This document shows positions 30,501 through 43,426 of a DNA stretch of 64,000 nt, in pieces. The translations under genes were made by a program, and so were the position numbers. The DNA is from Iris pallida (lineage: Eukaryota; Streptophyta; Magnoliopsida; Asparagales; Iridaceae), in the NCBI GenBank assembly GCA_029216955.1, contig JANAVB010010791.1, positions 6,156,838 to 6,220,837 of the forward strand. Direction: 5' to 3'. Below the pieces are notes generated by a model. That model made no database searches. It was not told the origin of the DNA and saw nothing but the letters and a program-made list of their open reading frames with translations. Positions within the stretch are counted from its first letter, which is position 1; the number at the start of each line of letters is the position of its first letter.

Positions 30501-31227
30501 GGGGGTGTTTATCTTTTTATATTTATATAGTTCTAGCACTTTAAAGTGCTGAGCACTATATAGTGCTAGCACTTTAAAGTGCAAATGATGTTTATTTTTC
30601 ATAGCTATATATAGTGCACTTTAAAATACCGTTGTTTAATTTTTCATCACTTTTAAGTGCATTATAAATGTATGAATGGACTATTTTGTCCTAAAATACT
30701 CTGACATCCTTTTAAATACAAATTACTAGAACAAATAGTTCACCCTAAAATACTTTTATCAAGACAATATAAAACTATTTCATCCTTAAGTTCACTTTCA
30801 AATAACAATAAAATAAAAAAAAATATTTAATATTTTGGAAAAAAAAATTGGCACCAGAAATTATTTAACTGATATTAAGCCAAATATCCATTTTGGGCAT
30901 CGAAAATTATTTGATAATTTGAAAAGTTTGAAACTAGTTTTTGTGTTTCTAGAACTAAAGAAAACGGAAAGAAGAAGGCAATAGAGTTGTTTGGACATAT
31001 TTTGTAATATTTAAATTTGTTGAAGGTTGCAACGATTTTTTTTTTGGGCACTTACAAGCCAAGTAGTATTATAAGCTCAAGATTTGAGCTTACAATTTAC
31101 CACTTACAAAGGGCATCACTAATAGTGATGAGCACTTAAAGTGCAAAAAATAAACACCTTAAGTTGGTGGATCCCACACTTGTTTGAGCATTTTCAGCAC
31201 TATATAGTACAAAAAACAAATACCCTC
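30501..31227. mobile_element. Tourist-like (PIF/Harbinger) MITE
   Basis: A 727 bp element has inverted ends GGGGGTGTTTATCTTTTT and AAAAACAAATACCCTC, flanked by TTA at 30498-30500 and 31228-31230. Internal gcactttaaagtgc palindromes recur near both ends. It has no coding capacity. Confidence 0.8.
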
Positions 31228-31447
31228 TTAGTTTCTATAGTTTTCTTATCCACATGTTTATTGTCTTTTATTTGCAAAGTATTTACTATATGTGGCCAAA
31301 GAGCCCTAAATAAATGTTGAAATTTCTCAATTCTAACAAAAAAACACGGATAGAAGTGACCATACGAATGCAACAATTACTAGGGATAATAATAAGAAAT
31401 AAACGTTCTTCAAGAGCTTGGGACTGTGAGTTACAACCAAAAATTTC

Positions 31448-31790
31448 AAGCTGAATGGTTATATATGTTGCACGAATACAACATCAGGGAGTGTTTACAT
31501 AGTAATTGTTATAGGTTATGCTGCACTATATAGGTTATGCTGCACAAATACAACTTGAATCCAAAAGCTGAAAGGTCTTTCTTATTGGTTATGATGAAGG
31601 GTTGCTCAAGCTGAACGGTTATAGGTTATGCTGCACAAATACAACTTGAATCCAAAAACTGAAAGGTCTATTTCTTATTGGTTATTGGTTATGATGAAGG
31701 GTTGCTCAAGCTGAACGGTTATAGGTTATGCTGCAGTATATAGGTTATGTTGTACGAATACAACTTGAATCCAAAAGCTCATGCTGAGAG
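31448..31790. repeat. Tandem repeats with tataggttatgctgca motif
   Basis: Three imperfect units of about 100-120 bp each carry aagctgaacggttata, taggttatgctgcac and aatacaacttgaatccaaaa. They lie just outside the left end of copia A. No protein is encoded. Confidence 0.7.
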
Positions 31791-32064
31791 GTTCTGCGTA
31801 TACTGATTTTGGTGTGTCCGGTATCTTTTGGAGTGTTTGAGTCGTGTCCAATATGTATCAGAGACGGACGTAGTGGCACCCATTCTGTAGTATTCATGCT
31901 TCGTTCTGGGTCAATAATGCATATCTAGCTAATCTACCACTTACTCTCATGTATGAGCCAGACTATATGATGGAAATCCATGTAGGAGGAATATCCTCCA
32001 ATATGATCACATGCATGTACAGGTGGACCCACCTTAGGCGTTACTATATATAGGCTTAGGCTTT

Positions 32065-34373
32065 TGTTATTAAATGGCTTAAATTTGGTCCAAGACTGAA
32101 AGAGTGATTGGTTAAAGAAGATGTTTCATGTTCTTTGATGAATGTTTGTTCAGTTTCTAAAATGCTCAGAGGAGCCACTAGTTCTTTGTTTCAACACATG
32201 GTTGACTTGGTCGAATTATATGGGACATCTAAAATCTGGAACAATAGGTTAGGCTTTGGATTCCTAGTCTTGGACGATATATGTGTATATATATATATAT
32301 GATCAATGTAGTGTCCCGTTCCTAGCGGTTCACTATGTAAGGCTTGTGGCTTAGTTAACTCGGTCGGAACCGAGTATTGGGAAAACTTATCGTCGGCACC
32401 GAATCGATCACGGACAAGTGCATAAGAACCTTTCCAACTAATGGATTGGTTTCTCTTGAAATGCGTCCAAGAGTTTTCTCTGGATGTTTTGCTACTGGTT
32501 TTGTTGCTTGATTTTGATGGATGCTTTTCTGAATGATTTTCGATGATTTGATTCTTGCCCGTTTTCATCGATTTGCATAGCATTCATTCTTGAGAATTCT
32601 GAGAGAAGAGAACATAACGAGACGGAATATTAACCAAGCTTTTGGTGCCATTGCAGACTGACGCGTGACGGAAGGCTAAGCGCGCAAGTGTTCCTCTCTC
32701 TCTCTGCGATTCTCTAATTTGGTGAGTGTGGATCTCTGTGGTGGTATTGTCCCTCTCGCTATTCTTTCATGCCAACTAAATAAATATCTTGCAACATCCG
32801 TTGATCGACATCAAGTTGCTAATGCCACAAGTCAATACCACTAAGAAGCTAGTCATAGAACATTGAATGAATCGATTACACTGTTAACAACATTGAGATT
32901 GAGCTTGTCCCTTGAACATTGAAATGAGATAAATTGATGCCTGTGATGATGAGATATGAAATGCTGAGAATGAACATGTTGCCTTTTACCTTCAATATTA
33001 TACCATGCATACTATGCTTATCGAGTCAGACACGCATTCGCATAGTCATGGACAACTTGTATACAAGGTATTGTTTCCTTGAACGGTACCGGAGCGCCGG
33101 GACCGATTCGGCCTAGGAGGAAATGCAGCGTGCTTTGGTGGCACGATTGGTATCGGGACATTCATTCGGACTTGCAATCCGAAGGAATGGTGCGTCGCAT
33201 ATCCTTGAAGTCCTATATGGCAAGTCAATATGGTTTAACAACACCAATAGTTATGTAGTAAGGATGCATGCTAATGATCATTTTATGCAGGGACGGTAAG
33301 TGTTATTTTATTATCCTGTATCTTATGTAGGAAAGCTGGATTCGGCCGATGGTAAAGTAAACATGGTTTCATGAATTACCATGTTACATTGATTGTGATT
33401 CACTCTAAATGTTGCATGTTCCTAATAAATTCATATCTTAAAATGCTTGTCATTAATAAAATGTTGGTTTAGCTGAGTGGGCCAACGGGGCTCACCAGCG
33501 CATTATTATAATGTGCTGACCCCTCCTCCACAGGTACTGGAGAAGGCTCGGGCGCACTTCGCAATTAAAGCTTTCTGAACCGCTGTTTCCTTTCAAGTTG
33601 TTTTCCCTAAAGACGCACAAAGTATTGCGGAGTTTTCAAAGATGGCTGTTTATATTTCAAAGTACTAAAAGGACATGATGTATGGAACGGGAAGTTATTT
33701 CATGGCAGCCTATCAGTTGTTCTTCTTTTCATGAATCAATGTAGCCGAAAAGGCATTTCAAATATTATCGAGAAAAGTTGTATTCTGACTACAATTATCA
33801 ATAAAATGAGTATTTCTTCTTCCTATATTGTGTCCTCAATGTTTCTGAAATGTGGCTGAGTTTCAAAATGTTTCTAAATGACATAAATGTGCATGTTCTA
33901 GCCTTGTACAAGTGCAACTCCAGACTTGTACGACATCACGCCTTAGCGAGGACAATCGATTCGGCGTGAATCGAAGCAAAGCGAGCGATTCCCCGAATCG
34001 GGACGTGACAATCAACTTCTTCTTATTTGATCAGTTGGACATCTCAAGGCGTGCATACAAAAAAATATTTAATATTTTACCATGAGCTGCGAGGATCGTT
34101 GTCGCCATCATAGAGGAGCTATGTGCTAGTTTCTTTCTCGTTGGTGAGATTTCTTCAGGGTCAATCTCTCATTCGGATTTCGATATTTTGTTTTGGGTAT
34201 TGATGGGTGTATTTGGACTTGAGATTGAGAGTTTCTCTACATTGTACCCTTTTGTATTTACACTTTAGTAAAGTTCTGCTTTGCCCTCCTTGTGGGGTCA
34301 CATCAACGGAACCACGTAAATCTTTGTATCATTCTTGCTTTTGGTTTGTTTCTCGATCGTAGTTCTCGTAACA
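32065..34373 (+). repeat. 5' LTR of copia A, interrupted
   Basis: About 600 bp of LTR in two pieces (32065-32306 and 34011-34373) match the 3' LTR at 61469-62054. They are separated by a solo LTR with its own target duplication. Three bases after the LTR comes TGGTATCATAGC (34377-34388), an initiator tRNA-Met primer site with one change. Confidence 0.88.
32307..34010. mobile_element. Solo LTR inside the 5' LTR of copia A
   Basis: 1704 bp from TGTAGTGTCCCG to CGGGACGTGACA, with a perfect 5 bp duplication atcaa at 32302-32306 and 34011-34015. No internal domain or second LTR is present. The ends are gypsy-like. The small open frames within it resemble no known protein. Confidence 0.82.
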
Positions 34374-35798
34374 AAGTGGTATCATAGCATTGTGTAATGA
34401 CCATTGTTCGTATTACGTATCTCGGTATACATGTACGTATTTAGACCCGTATTGCATGTCTCCTTGGTTGGCTCGGCCCAACTTAACTTGGTTCGGCTTG
34501 GTTTTGCATGATTCGATTTTGCTAGATTTTATGTGGACCAAACCACTCCCACCTACCATCCCCATTAAATATCCCACCTACCACCACCCTCTTCATTAAA
34601 TATCCCACTAACATTTCTCTCTCTTCATTACTTCTTCTTCTTCTCCACCATTACTCCTTCAACCACCAGGAAAGAGGGAGAGAGAGAGAGAGAGCTTAGG
34701 CAAGTGCATCTTGCTTCATGGAGGAAGTCCATTTTTATTGTTCCATTGTCTTCCTCATGTGTTTCTAACCCACTTTAGTACTTAGCATTTTTCATTCCCA
34801 TGGTTGAATTCTTGTAAATCTAGCCTTGTGGTATTTTCGGTTTTCGGGAGTTGATCTATCAAACCTGCATATTTTGCTAGTTGATGATCTCATGTTGCAG
34901 AGAATTTCGTTGGTCCAAATTTTACCTGTGGGATTTTGCTCAGCCGCATGGCCATTACACATTTTAAAATCTTGGCAGCATGCAAATGCAAAAGCCAGCC
35001 ACATAAGCATTCAGGAATGCATTAATGCATTACTCTAACAAATGAGCCGCATATGCCTCCTTAGGAATGAATGAACTTTTGTATGCATTTAGCATGCAAG
35101 CTCACGTAAGGAGCCGCATATGGCTTGCTTCACAAATGAGCTGCATATGCTTCAATGGAAAATGCATTAAATAAATGCATTCACACTGATGCATTCAATG
35201 CATTACTAATAATGCTTTCCAGGCATTCTCATGCCTTGGAAATTAATGAGCCGCATAGGAAGACTTAATGCTTTATGCATTTAAGTCCCTATTCTTTATT
35301 ACTTAATGCTTTATGCATTTAAGTCTCTATTCTTTATTACTTAATATTTTATGCATTTAAGTCCCTATTCTTTATTACTTTTATGCAATTAAGTCCTTAC
35401 CTTTATGACTTAATGCTTTATGCAATTAAGTCCTTAACATTTATTATATTGTGTGCTTTTATGCACTTAGGGCCTTAATAGTTATATTTATGCTTTAATA
35501 CACTTTCTTGGAAGGCCAGCCGCATATGCTTTAATACAATTGCTTTAATGCATTCTGCTTTAATGCATTTTTCCTAGCACAGCCGCATAGCAATTGCTCT
35601 AGTGCATCTCATTTGCTTTAATGCATTTTATTGCTTTAAATTCTCTAATACAACCCTTAATGCATTTCTTTACTGTACTTCTCAGTAGCTAGCCGCATAT
35701 GACCCAATGAATCCATCAGCCACATACCAATAGTGAGCCGCATACGGAACGAAGTTGGCCGCATGTGAATTAATACATGCTAGCATAACATTTAATAT

Positions 35799-35926
35799 TG
35801 TTAAGAGTAAATAAGGGACTTTAGTCCCACATCGGTTAGATGTAATATGAAGAGGGGTTGGACTCTCTATAAGTAGTAGGCAGTAGCCCTCAATAAATTA
35901 TCTGAGATATTAGACTCATTTCAACT
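35799..35926 (+). repeat. 5' LTR of copia B2
   Basis: 128 bp, TGTTAAGAG to TTTCAACT. Three differences from the 3' LTR were seen by eye. A TATA-like ctataagtag lies near 35868. The primer site TGGTATCAGAGC follows at 35927. Confidence 0.93.
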
Positions 35927-36674
35927 TGGTATCAGAGCCGAGTTCTCCATCCTCTCCTCCAAACCCTAGCCGCCCTCCCTACCCACCTCCACAGTCGCCA
36001 CCCTCCTCCACGCCGCTGCCATACTCTAAACCCTAGCCGCCAAACCCTAGCCCCCATCCAGTGCCCCCCCTTCCAGCGCCGCCCCCCCTCCAGCGCCGCC
36101 CCCCTCCCTAACCCTCCAGCGCCGCCCCCCTCCCTTTACTGCTGCTCCAGCAGCCCTTTTTAGGATTTTTCGCTGTTCTGAAGAAAAAAAAAAACAGATT
36201 TCCTTCTCTTTAGAAGATCTCTGTAGTTGCCTCGAGAATTAGAGTTCCTTCTCTTTAGAAGATCTCTAAACTCAGATTTTCTTTAGAAGATTTCTGATTG
36301 TTGCCTTCGAGAATCAGTACCTTCTTTTTAGAAGCTCTACTACGAATACGAAATCTCTTTAGATTTTCGTATCTCAGAAACGTTGTCTTTACAATCGTTT
36401 CTGCACGGCTGGTATACCTCTGGTTTGTCTCATGCAAGGAGGCACAACTACGTTGGTTATCCTTGAGCCGTCCGAACGCGTTATCATGACGCGGTTCTAG
36501 TTGGTCGTATAAACTACGACATATCAGTGAGGGATCTCGTTTTGTTGTTTCCCCCCGATAGCTGACTAAGACGAAGACGACTCAAAAGAAGACGACTCAG
36601 GAAACAACAACACCTCACTGATTGCAGTTGAAGAAGTCATGGATTCCATCTATGGAAAGTTGACAGCAGAATAA

Positions 36675-38174
36675 ATGAAGGCCCTGGTCGAGGATCTCCT
36701 GACCAAGAGATTACCGGAGGCAACCCCACGCGTGACCCATACTGATGTGGATCCGTCACCGTACAAAATGGGGAAGTTGGACAAGCTGGAGACGAAGTTG
36801 GAAGGCACGACCAACTACTTGAAATGGTCGCGGCAGGCGATGCGGACGCTGAAGGGACGTGGCTTGGTTGGTTATGTAGATGGCCACACCAAGGCCCCTG
36901 TCGATCACTCCTCGAAGGAGTTTGCTGTATGGGACATTGTCAACAATGTCGTGGCTGGTTGGTTGACAGCCTCTTTGACCGACCAAGGGTCGGGTAACGT
37001 TGAAGCAACGGAGGGAGCTGCTGATATCTGGAGAACATTGAAAGACATGTACTCCGGTTCGGGTAACCCCATGCGAGTCTTCCAACTGCAGGATGAGCTC
37101 GATCGGGTAATCCAAGACGATCGTACCATCTCTGAGTACGCTGCCTTGTTGAAGAAGTACTGGTCTGATCTTGACCATTATGATCCTCTTGGCATGGAGG
37201 ATGCTCAGGTTGAACCGGCTTTTGCAAAACATTTCCATAAATTTCTGGATTATATCTCGCGGCAACGGATGATGAAGTTTTTGAAGGGGCTCAACCCTGC
37301 ATTTGAGCAACGGAGGAATGTACTTCTCGCACAACCGAAGCTGCCGACATTAGAAGACGCCATAGCTGCCATGGCACAAGAAGAAGCACGGTTGAAGCTG
37401 ATGCCTACCAAGGGTATCTCCCAGGGGGAGCAGGCCGGAGTTGACACATCTGCTCTTGCCACTTTCACACAGCCTCCTTCTACGGGAGGCGTTTGCCACA
37501 ACTGTGGTGACACAGGGCATTACATCCGCTTTTGCCCAAAACCGACATGGACTCCCTCGAATGGTCGGGGCCGTAGTCGCGATGGACGACGAGGTGGTCG
37601 AGGCAGCTACAGTGGTGGAAGGGGCACTTACTCTGGAGGCAACAAGGCGCATCTGGCGGATGAAGGTGGGGACAATCAGCTGGCGGACATCACTCCATTT
37701 GAGAGAGAAGTTCTCGAGAAGATGCGTGGCTCAAAGCTTGGTTCTGGTGAACGACAAGTCATTCCTGGGGCGCCGTCCACTACAGGAGATTACTGCACTT
37801 ACTTCTCCCAAACCAGTGCCGGTATACCTCCGCGTGCTCTTGCATCTGTCTCTCAGCCAGCTTGGATTATGGACTCTGGGGCATCTTGCCATGTCACGGG
37901 GTCCCGAGGTGAGTTCCGGGAATACTCTACTCTAACGCCGCCAGAAAGCATTCAGACTGCTGATGGTACCTCCAGGCCTGTTACGGGTAAAGGCACTGTT
38001 GATTGCACTCCTTCCATCACTCTATCTAATGTCTTACATGCTCCTTCCTTTCCTGTCAATCTTATATCCATTAGCGCCATTATCCTTGATCTAAACTGTA
38101 TTGTTTCCTTTGATATTCCTAAGGTAACTTTTCAGGAGAAGGGAACGGGGAGACGACTAGGCACTGGCACATGA
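36675..38174 (+). pseudogene. Gag and protease of copia B2
   Basis: A 499-codon open part of the gag-pol frame. The original start is ATG at 36639, followed by TAA at 36672; the open frame resumes at the next ATG. It contains the gag core (NYLKWSRQAM), the CCHC knuckle CHNCGDTGHYIRFC, a Gly/Arg-rich stretch and the aspartic protease motif MDSGASCHVTGS. It ends at TGA 38172, where B1 has TGG. It shows that gag and protease are one continuous frame in this family. Confidence 0.88.
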
Positions 38175-38192
38175 CATAAGGGTCTATGGTAC

Positions 38193-38903
38193 TTGGACAG
38201 GAACGGTCTGGATAGAGCACTGGCATCTTTGGTTGCAGACGCACAACCGGAAGTCCGAAGTCGAAGTGTCGAAGCCGAGCTGCTCCTCCACCATCAGCGT
38301 GTAGGACATTCTTCTTTTCCCGTTATTAGTCGACTGTATCCGTCCTTATATCAAAAAGCAAATAAAGAGTTGTTAGTTTGTGATGCTTGTGAGTTGGGGA
38401 AACATACCAGAAGCTCCTATGTGAGTTCTGGGCATCGATGTTCTGCTGCTTTTGATATGATTCATTCCGATGTGTGGGGCCCTTGTCCTACAAACGGTGT
38501 TAACGGTTATAGATGGTTTGTTACTTTTATTGACTGCTCTACCCGCGTAACGTGGGTCTACCTGCTGAAGAATAAGAGTGATATTTTTGAGGCATTTCAA
38601 AGCCTCCATCAACGGGTAAAGACACAATATAATGCACGTGTTAAGTGTTTCCGGTCGGATAATGGGACGGAATATACCCATAAGAGGTTTGCTGCGTATT
38701 TATCCTCTCATGGTATACTGCATCAAACCTCTTGTGCATATACACCGGCTCAAAATGGTGTTGCCGAACGAAAGAATAGGCACCTGCTGGAGGTAGCTCG
38801 GACAATGATGCTGGCTATGAATGTCCCTAAATTTTTGTGGGGGCAGGCTGTCTTGACAGCCTCTTATCTCATCAACAGGATGCCCTCTCAATTACTGGAC
38901 TAG
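38193..38903 (+). pseudogene. Integrase of copia B2
   Basis: Contains the zinc region (HHQRVGHSSF..CDACELGKH) and all three catalytic positions of the integrase core: HSDVWGP, FRSDNGTEY and NGVAERKNRH. The last region is intact here, unlike in B1. The frame ends with TAG at 38901 in place of a TGG codon. Confidence 0.87.
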
Positions 38904-38912
38904 AAGACGTCT

Positions 38913-41243
38913 TTGGAAATGCTCACGGGTACAACTGCGTACACCGTTCCTTCGAAAGTATTTGGTTGCGTATGCTTCGTCCAAGATAACAGGCCTGGCG
39001 TTGGTAAGCTGGATCCTCGAGCAGTTAAGTGTGTCTTTGTTGGGTACACGGGGACACAGAAGGGTTACGTATGCTGGAGCCCGGTTGAACGGAAGCTGTT
39101 TGTAAGCATGGACGTTACATTCAGAGAGCTGGAACCTTATTATGGTTCGGACGAAGGTTCTGCGTTTGGGAACACGCCTCACATAGCGGGTGTTAGACGT
39201 GAGGGGGAGGTAGTACGCCCAAACGTAGTTGTCGGATCGGTACCTTGTCCTGTCGTGACACACTGGAAGAAAAGGGGAGAAAGCATCAATGATACTGATA
39301 CGGAGGATGAAGAAGACAATACGTACATTACGCAGGGGGAGAAACAGACAAGGGAAAAGGAGCTCCAAGTTTACAGAAGAAGACAACAGAGGTCCAGTAC
39401 TGTGCCGTGCCCTGTGCCTATAGTGCCAAGTCCCTCGTCTACTCCTGCCCCGACTCCTGAAGATGTTACTCCCTCACCGGATCGCTCGGATTCGGAAGCG
39501 GGTCTCTCCGATTTGGATGGTATGCTTTCTCCACCACCCATTGCTCCCTTAAGGAGGTCTTCTCGCATTAATGCGGGAAAGGCTCCTATTCGTTATAAAG
39601 ATTATGAACATGATATCGCCAACTACCTATCTTATTCTAATATTTCTCCGACTTATCAAACATTTCTCACTTCGTTAGACTCCACTTCTTTACCTAAGAA
39701 TTGGCAGGAAGCAAAGAAGGACCCAAGATGGAAAGCCGCAATGATGGAAGAACTTGGGACACTAGAGAAAAATAAGACATGGGAGCTGGTGCCATTACCT
39801 GAAGGGAAGAAAGCTGTGGGATGCAAATGGGTTTACACAGTGAAGGAGACACCAGAAGGAGAAGTTGAACGATACAAGGCGAGACTGGTTGCAAAAGGCT
39901 ATACCCAGACATATGGTATCGACTATGATGAGACTTTTGCCCCAGTAGCGAAGATGAGTACCGTAAGAACGCTGGTCTCCATTGCAGCAAACTATGGGTG
40001 GAAGCTACACCAGTTAGACGTAAAGAACGCATTTCTTCATGGAGACCTACAAGAAGAAGTATACATGGAGACTCCTCCGGGGTGCTACTCTGTGTCAGAT
40101 TCAGGTGAAGGAACGTCACATGGAAAAGTGTGCAAACTGAAGAAGTCGCTGTACGGGCTGAAGCAATCTCCTCGAGCCTGGTTTGACAGATTCAGAAGGG
40201 CTGTCACTGGCATGGGGTACCATCAGACAAATGCAGATCATATTGTCTTCCTCCAGCATGCAAGGGGCCACATTACTATACTTGCTATATATGTAGATGA
40301 TATAGTGATCACAGGTGACGATGTAGTTGAGATCACTAAGCTGAAGACGAAACTCGCCAAAGAGTTTGAGGTGAAGGACCTGGGAGAGATGAGATACTTT
40401 TTGGGTATCGAGGTGTGTGATGGTGAACAAAGAATTGTTCTCTCACAAAGGAAATATGCACTAGATCTGCTGAAGGAGACAGGAATGCTGGGATGCCGAG
40501 CAGCAGTCACTCCAATTGACCAGAAGTGCAAGATGGGAGCAGAAGCAGGAGAGCCTGTTGATCGCGAAAGGTATCAAAGGCTAGTAGGCAGACTGATTTA
40601 TCTAGGGCATACTCGCCCTAATATCTCATTTGCAGTAAGTGTTGTAAGTCGCTATATGCATGATCCAAGAACGGGTCATATGGATGCAGTATTTCAGATC
40701 CTAAGATATCTGAAAGGGACACCGGGAAAAGGACTATGGTTCAAGAAGAATGGATGCACAGATGTTGAGGGATACTGCGTTGCAGACTCGGCAAGCTGCA
40801 TAGACGACAGAAGGTCTACCACAGGGTATTGTGTTTTTGTAGGAGGAAACCTGGTTTCATGGAGAAGCAAGAAACAGTCAGTGGTAGCACGGTCGACAGC
40901 TGAAGCAGAATACAGAGCAATGGCTCTAGGAGTATCAGAATTGCTATGGGTAAAGGCGCTGCTGACAGAGTTGAAGCTAGACAAGGGGACACCATTGCAC
41001 CTTCTGAGCGATAGTCAAGCTGCGATAAGTATAGCGAACAATCCGGTTCAGCACGACAGAACGAAGCACATCGAGATCGATCGATTCTTCATCAAGGAAA
41101 AGCTGGAACAAGGGATACTGAAGATTGACTATGTTCGCTCAGAAGAACAAGTGGCAGACTGTCTGACTAAGGGTCTTAGTTCATTGAGTCTGTCAAAGCT
41201 ATGTAACAAGATGGGGATGATTAATATCTATCGCCCATCTTGA
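38913..41243 (+). pseudogene. Reverse transcriptase and RNase H of copia B2
   Basis: 776 codons in the same frame after the TAG: end of integrase, acidic linker, reverse transcriptase with active site YVDDIVIT (preceded by ILAI instead of ILAV in B1) and RNase H with TAEAEYRAMA and KHIEIDRFFI. It ends at the same stop as B1, just before the polypurine tract. At one position GYCDAD of B1 reads GYCVAD here, replacing an acidic residue. Confidence 0.88.
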
Positions 41244-41250
41244 GGGGGAG

Positions 41251-41378
41251 TGTTGAGAGTAAATAAGGGACTTTAGTCTCACATCGGTTAGATGTAATAT
41301 GAAGAGGGGTTGGACCCTCTATAAGTAGTAGGCAGTAGCCCTCAATAAATTATCTGAGATATTAGACTCATTTCAACT
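41251..41378 (+). repeat. 3' LTR of copia B2
   Basis: 128 bp, TGTTGAGAG to TTTCAACT, preceded by the purine tract gagggggag. It is followed by the target duplication aatat and then the rest of the gypsy LTR. Confidence 0.93.
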
Positions 41379-41403
41379 AATATATTAATATATTAATATA
41401 ATG

Positions 41404-41457
<54 letters not shown>

Positions 41458-43426
41458 TTCCTTAATGCAATTCCATAAGCCAGCCGCATATGGCATGGTA
41501 AATGCATTATTTTAATGCATTTTGTTATTATTATTATTATTATTTTTGCATTCTCTTAATTGCTTAGCCGCATGGACAAGTGTCTGCGGGCCGCATGGAA
41601 ATTTTTCGAGCCGCATGAGTCTCCCACATCCCTTTGCCCTTTTAAATATTTAATTGCTAAATGTGTGCTTGTGCCAATTAATTGTTCCCTGACACGATGG
41701 TGACCCGGTGAGGTGCACTTTTGACATGACATGATAGTGGCCCTACGCGGCGCACTCCTGACAGTGAACATGACATGACAAGATTGGATGGCCTGGATAC
41801 CGTGGGTGATTGTGTTTGTACAATTGAACCGGTAGTGTTTGCATCATGTCTAGGACAGGGATCCCTGAGTACCACGGTCAGGGGTACCTACTGTAAATGG
41901 CTAAGGCTAATAACTAGAATAATTCAGTAGTCATGAGAGATTTCCCCAGCTACAGGCGATCCCGTTATCCCGGCCACCATTGTGGGACTTGCAGCCTGCC
42001 GACGAGTAGGGCACAAGTCCAAATTCACTGATATATGGAAATAACGAGGCATTGCTTAAACGAACCCAAGTCGCCTGGATAACCTGGATTAGCTGTAGGG
42101 CTTGTGGCTGGAGGAACATCTCATTGCATGTTGTGATAACCCTAGTTAGCTAATGTAGAAAGCCGTAGTCATTGATTGGCCGGAAACGATTGTATGGTAT
42201 AGTTTCAGTGCTCGATTATTGCAGGCTTGATCGCATGATTGTCACTTTTAGCAATAAAGATCAGAGGCTGAGTTCTGTTCAGGCGAAGGGTTACAACCCC
42301 GGTCCTTGTTTGGTTTAAGGGTTGTAACCTGGATTCCGGAACAGTTCTAAGTCCTCTCTTCGTTTATTGTCTTATTGCACCCCACGTCATGCTTGTAATA
42401 TTTTACCTTACCAACAAGATTGGAGACGGAGTTCTATTCAGGTGAAGGGTTGCAACCCCGGTCCTTGTTTGGTTTAAGGGTTGTGACCTGGCTACTTGAA
42501 TGGTTCTCTCGTACTCCATTATGACTGTTGTTATCCTTTTACCTTCAGTTCTTTTAACTGCTTTAAAATATATTTCTAATGTGCTGGTTTTAGTTCTTAA
42601 GTGAAGCCTCCTTTGTGGCACTTGCTCTTCTGGGATCTGACCCAGCTGGTTTTGTGTGGCCAGATTTCGGAGCTACCTCAGAGGATCTACCGACCTTCCA
42701 GCCCGATGGTGACCATCAGGCGTGACCAGGACAACGAGTGGGTTTATTTTTGCTCTTCCACTCTATTGTAAAAATTTCATTTTGAGGCGTTTAGCCGGCG
42801 AGCACCTGTTAGCTCGTATTGCATACCTTATTATTGTCTGCCTACGGGCTGTAACATGATTGACAGATCCTAGGGTTGATCATGTATGACTAAACTCTTG
42901 TTAGTCCTCACATTTTGTAACGACTAGCTTCATGATCAGCTGGATATGTAATGTTTGGGACGTCTTATTATTGCATATTTGGTGAATCTTACATCTTGTA
43001 ACTTTACTCGCTTGCTTGAGATTGAGACAATTAGGCTTGTTATTGACCATAGGAGACTGATGGATTGTAGTTAAACCCTCATGTATCTAGACAGCCGTGA
43101 CCGTATAGTGGGATGGATTCCATTTCATTATACGTAGCTGGCTATGTATGCCTCCGCTCTCCAGTATTCTGGTTCTGAGGCGTTACATGGTTTAAGTGGT
43201 GGCCCATGCAGGTCTTGTAAATCAAGATATGTGAGGGTTTACTGAATAGATGTCTCAATCAGCGCTCATCCTTGATCTCTGCCCGACTTTCTAATCCCTG
43301 AGATTCTCGACCTGAACACATGCTTGTATCGTTGATCTGTCTTGGTCCTTCCTTATTGTTCCCTATATCGTCTTCTTCAGCGGCATTGTTCCTGGACCTG
43401 CCGACCAACAAGGCGACGCACCTCCC

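Larger units (their letters stand above)
35799..41378 (+). mobile_element. Ty1/copia retrotransposon B2, inside the gypsy 5' LTR
   Basis: The 5580 bp element has duplication aatat at 35794-35798 and 41379-41383. It has 128 bp LTRs, an initiator tRNA-Met primer site and a gag-pol frame closely similar to B1. Breaks differ from B1: TAA at 36672 (eleven codons after the start), TGA at 38172 and TAG at 38901, each a single-base change of a codon that is intact in B1. Confidence 0.95.
34393..43187 (+). repeat. 5' LTR of the gypsy element, split by copia B2
   Basis: The LTR starts TGTAATGACC and ends GCGTTACA; 3210 bp remain after removing copia B2 and its 5 bp duplication. It contains many gccgcatatg-type motifs, taatgcatt motifs, a TA microsatellite (about 41409-41453) and a duplicated block (42245-42320 and 42412-42490) around ccccggtccttgtttggttt. 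The sequence after it, tggtttaagtgg, is not a clear primer site. Confidence 0.9.
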
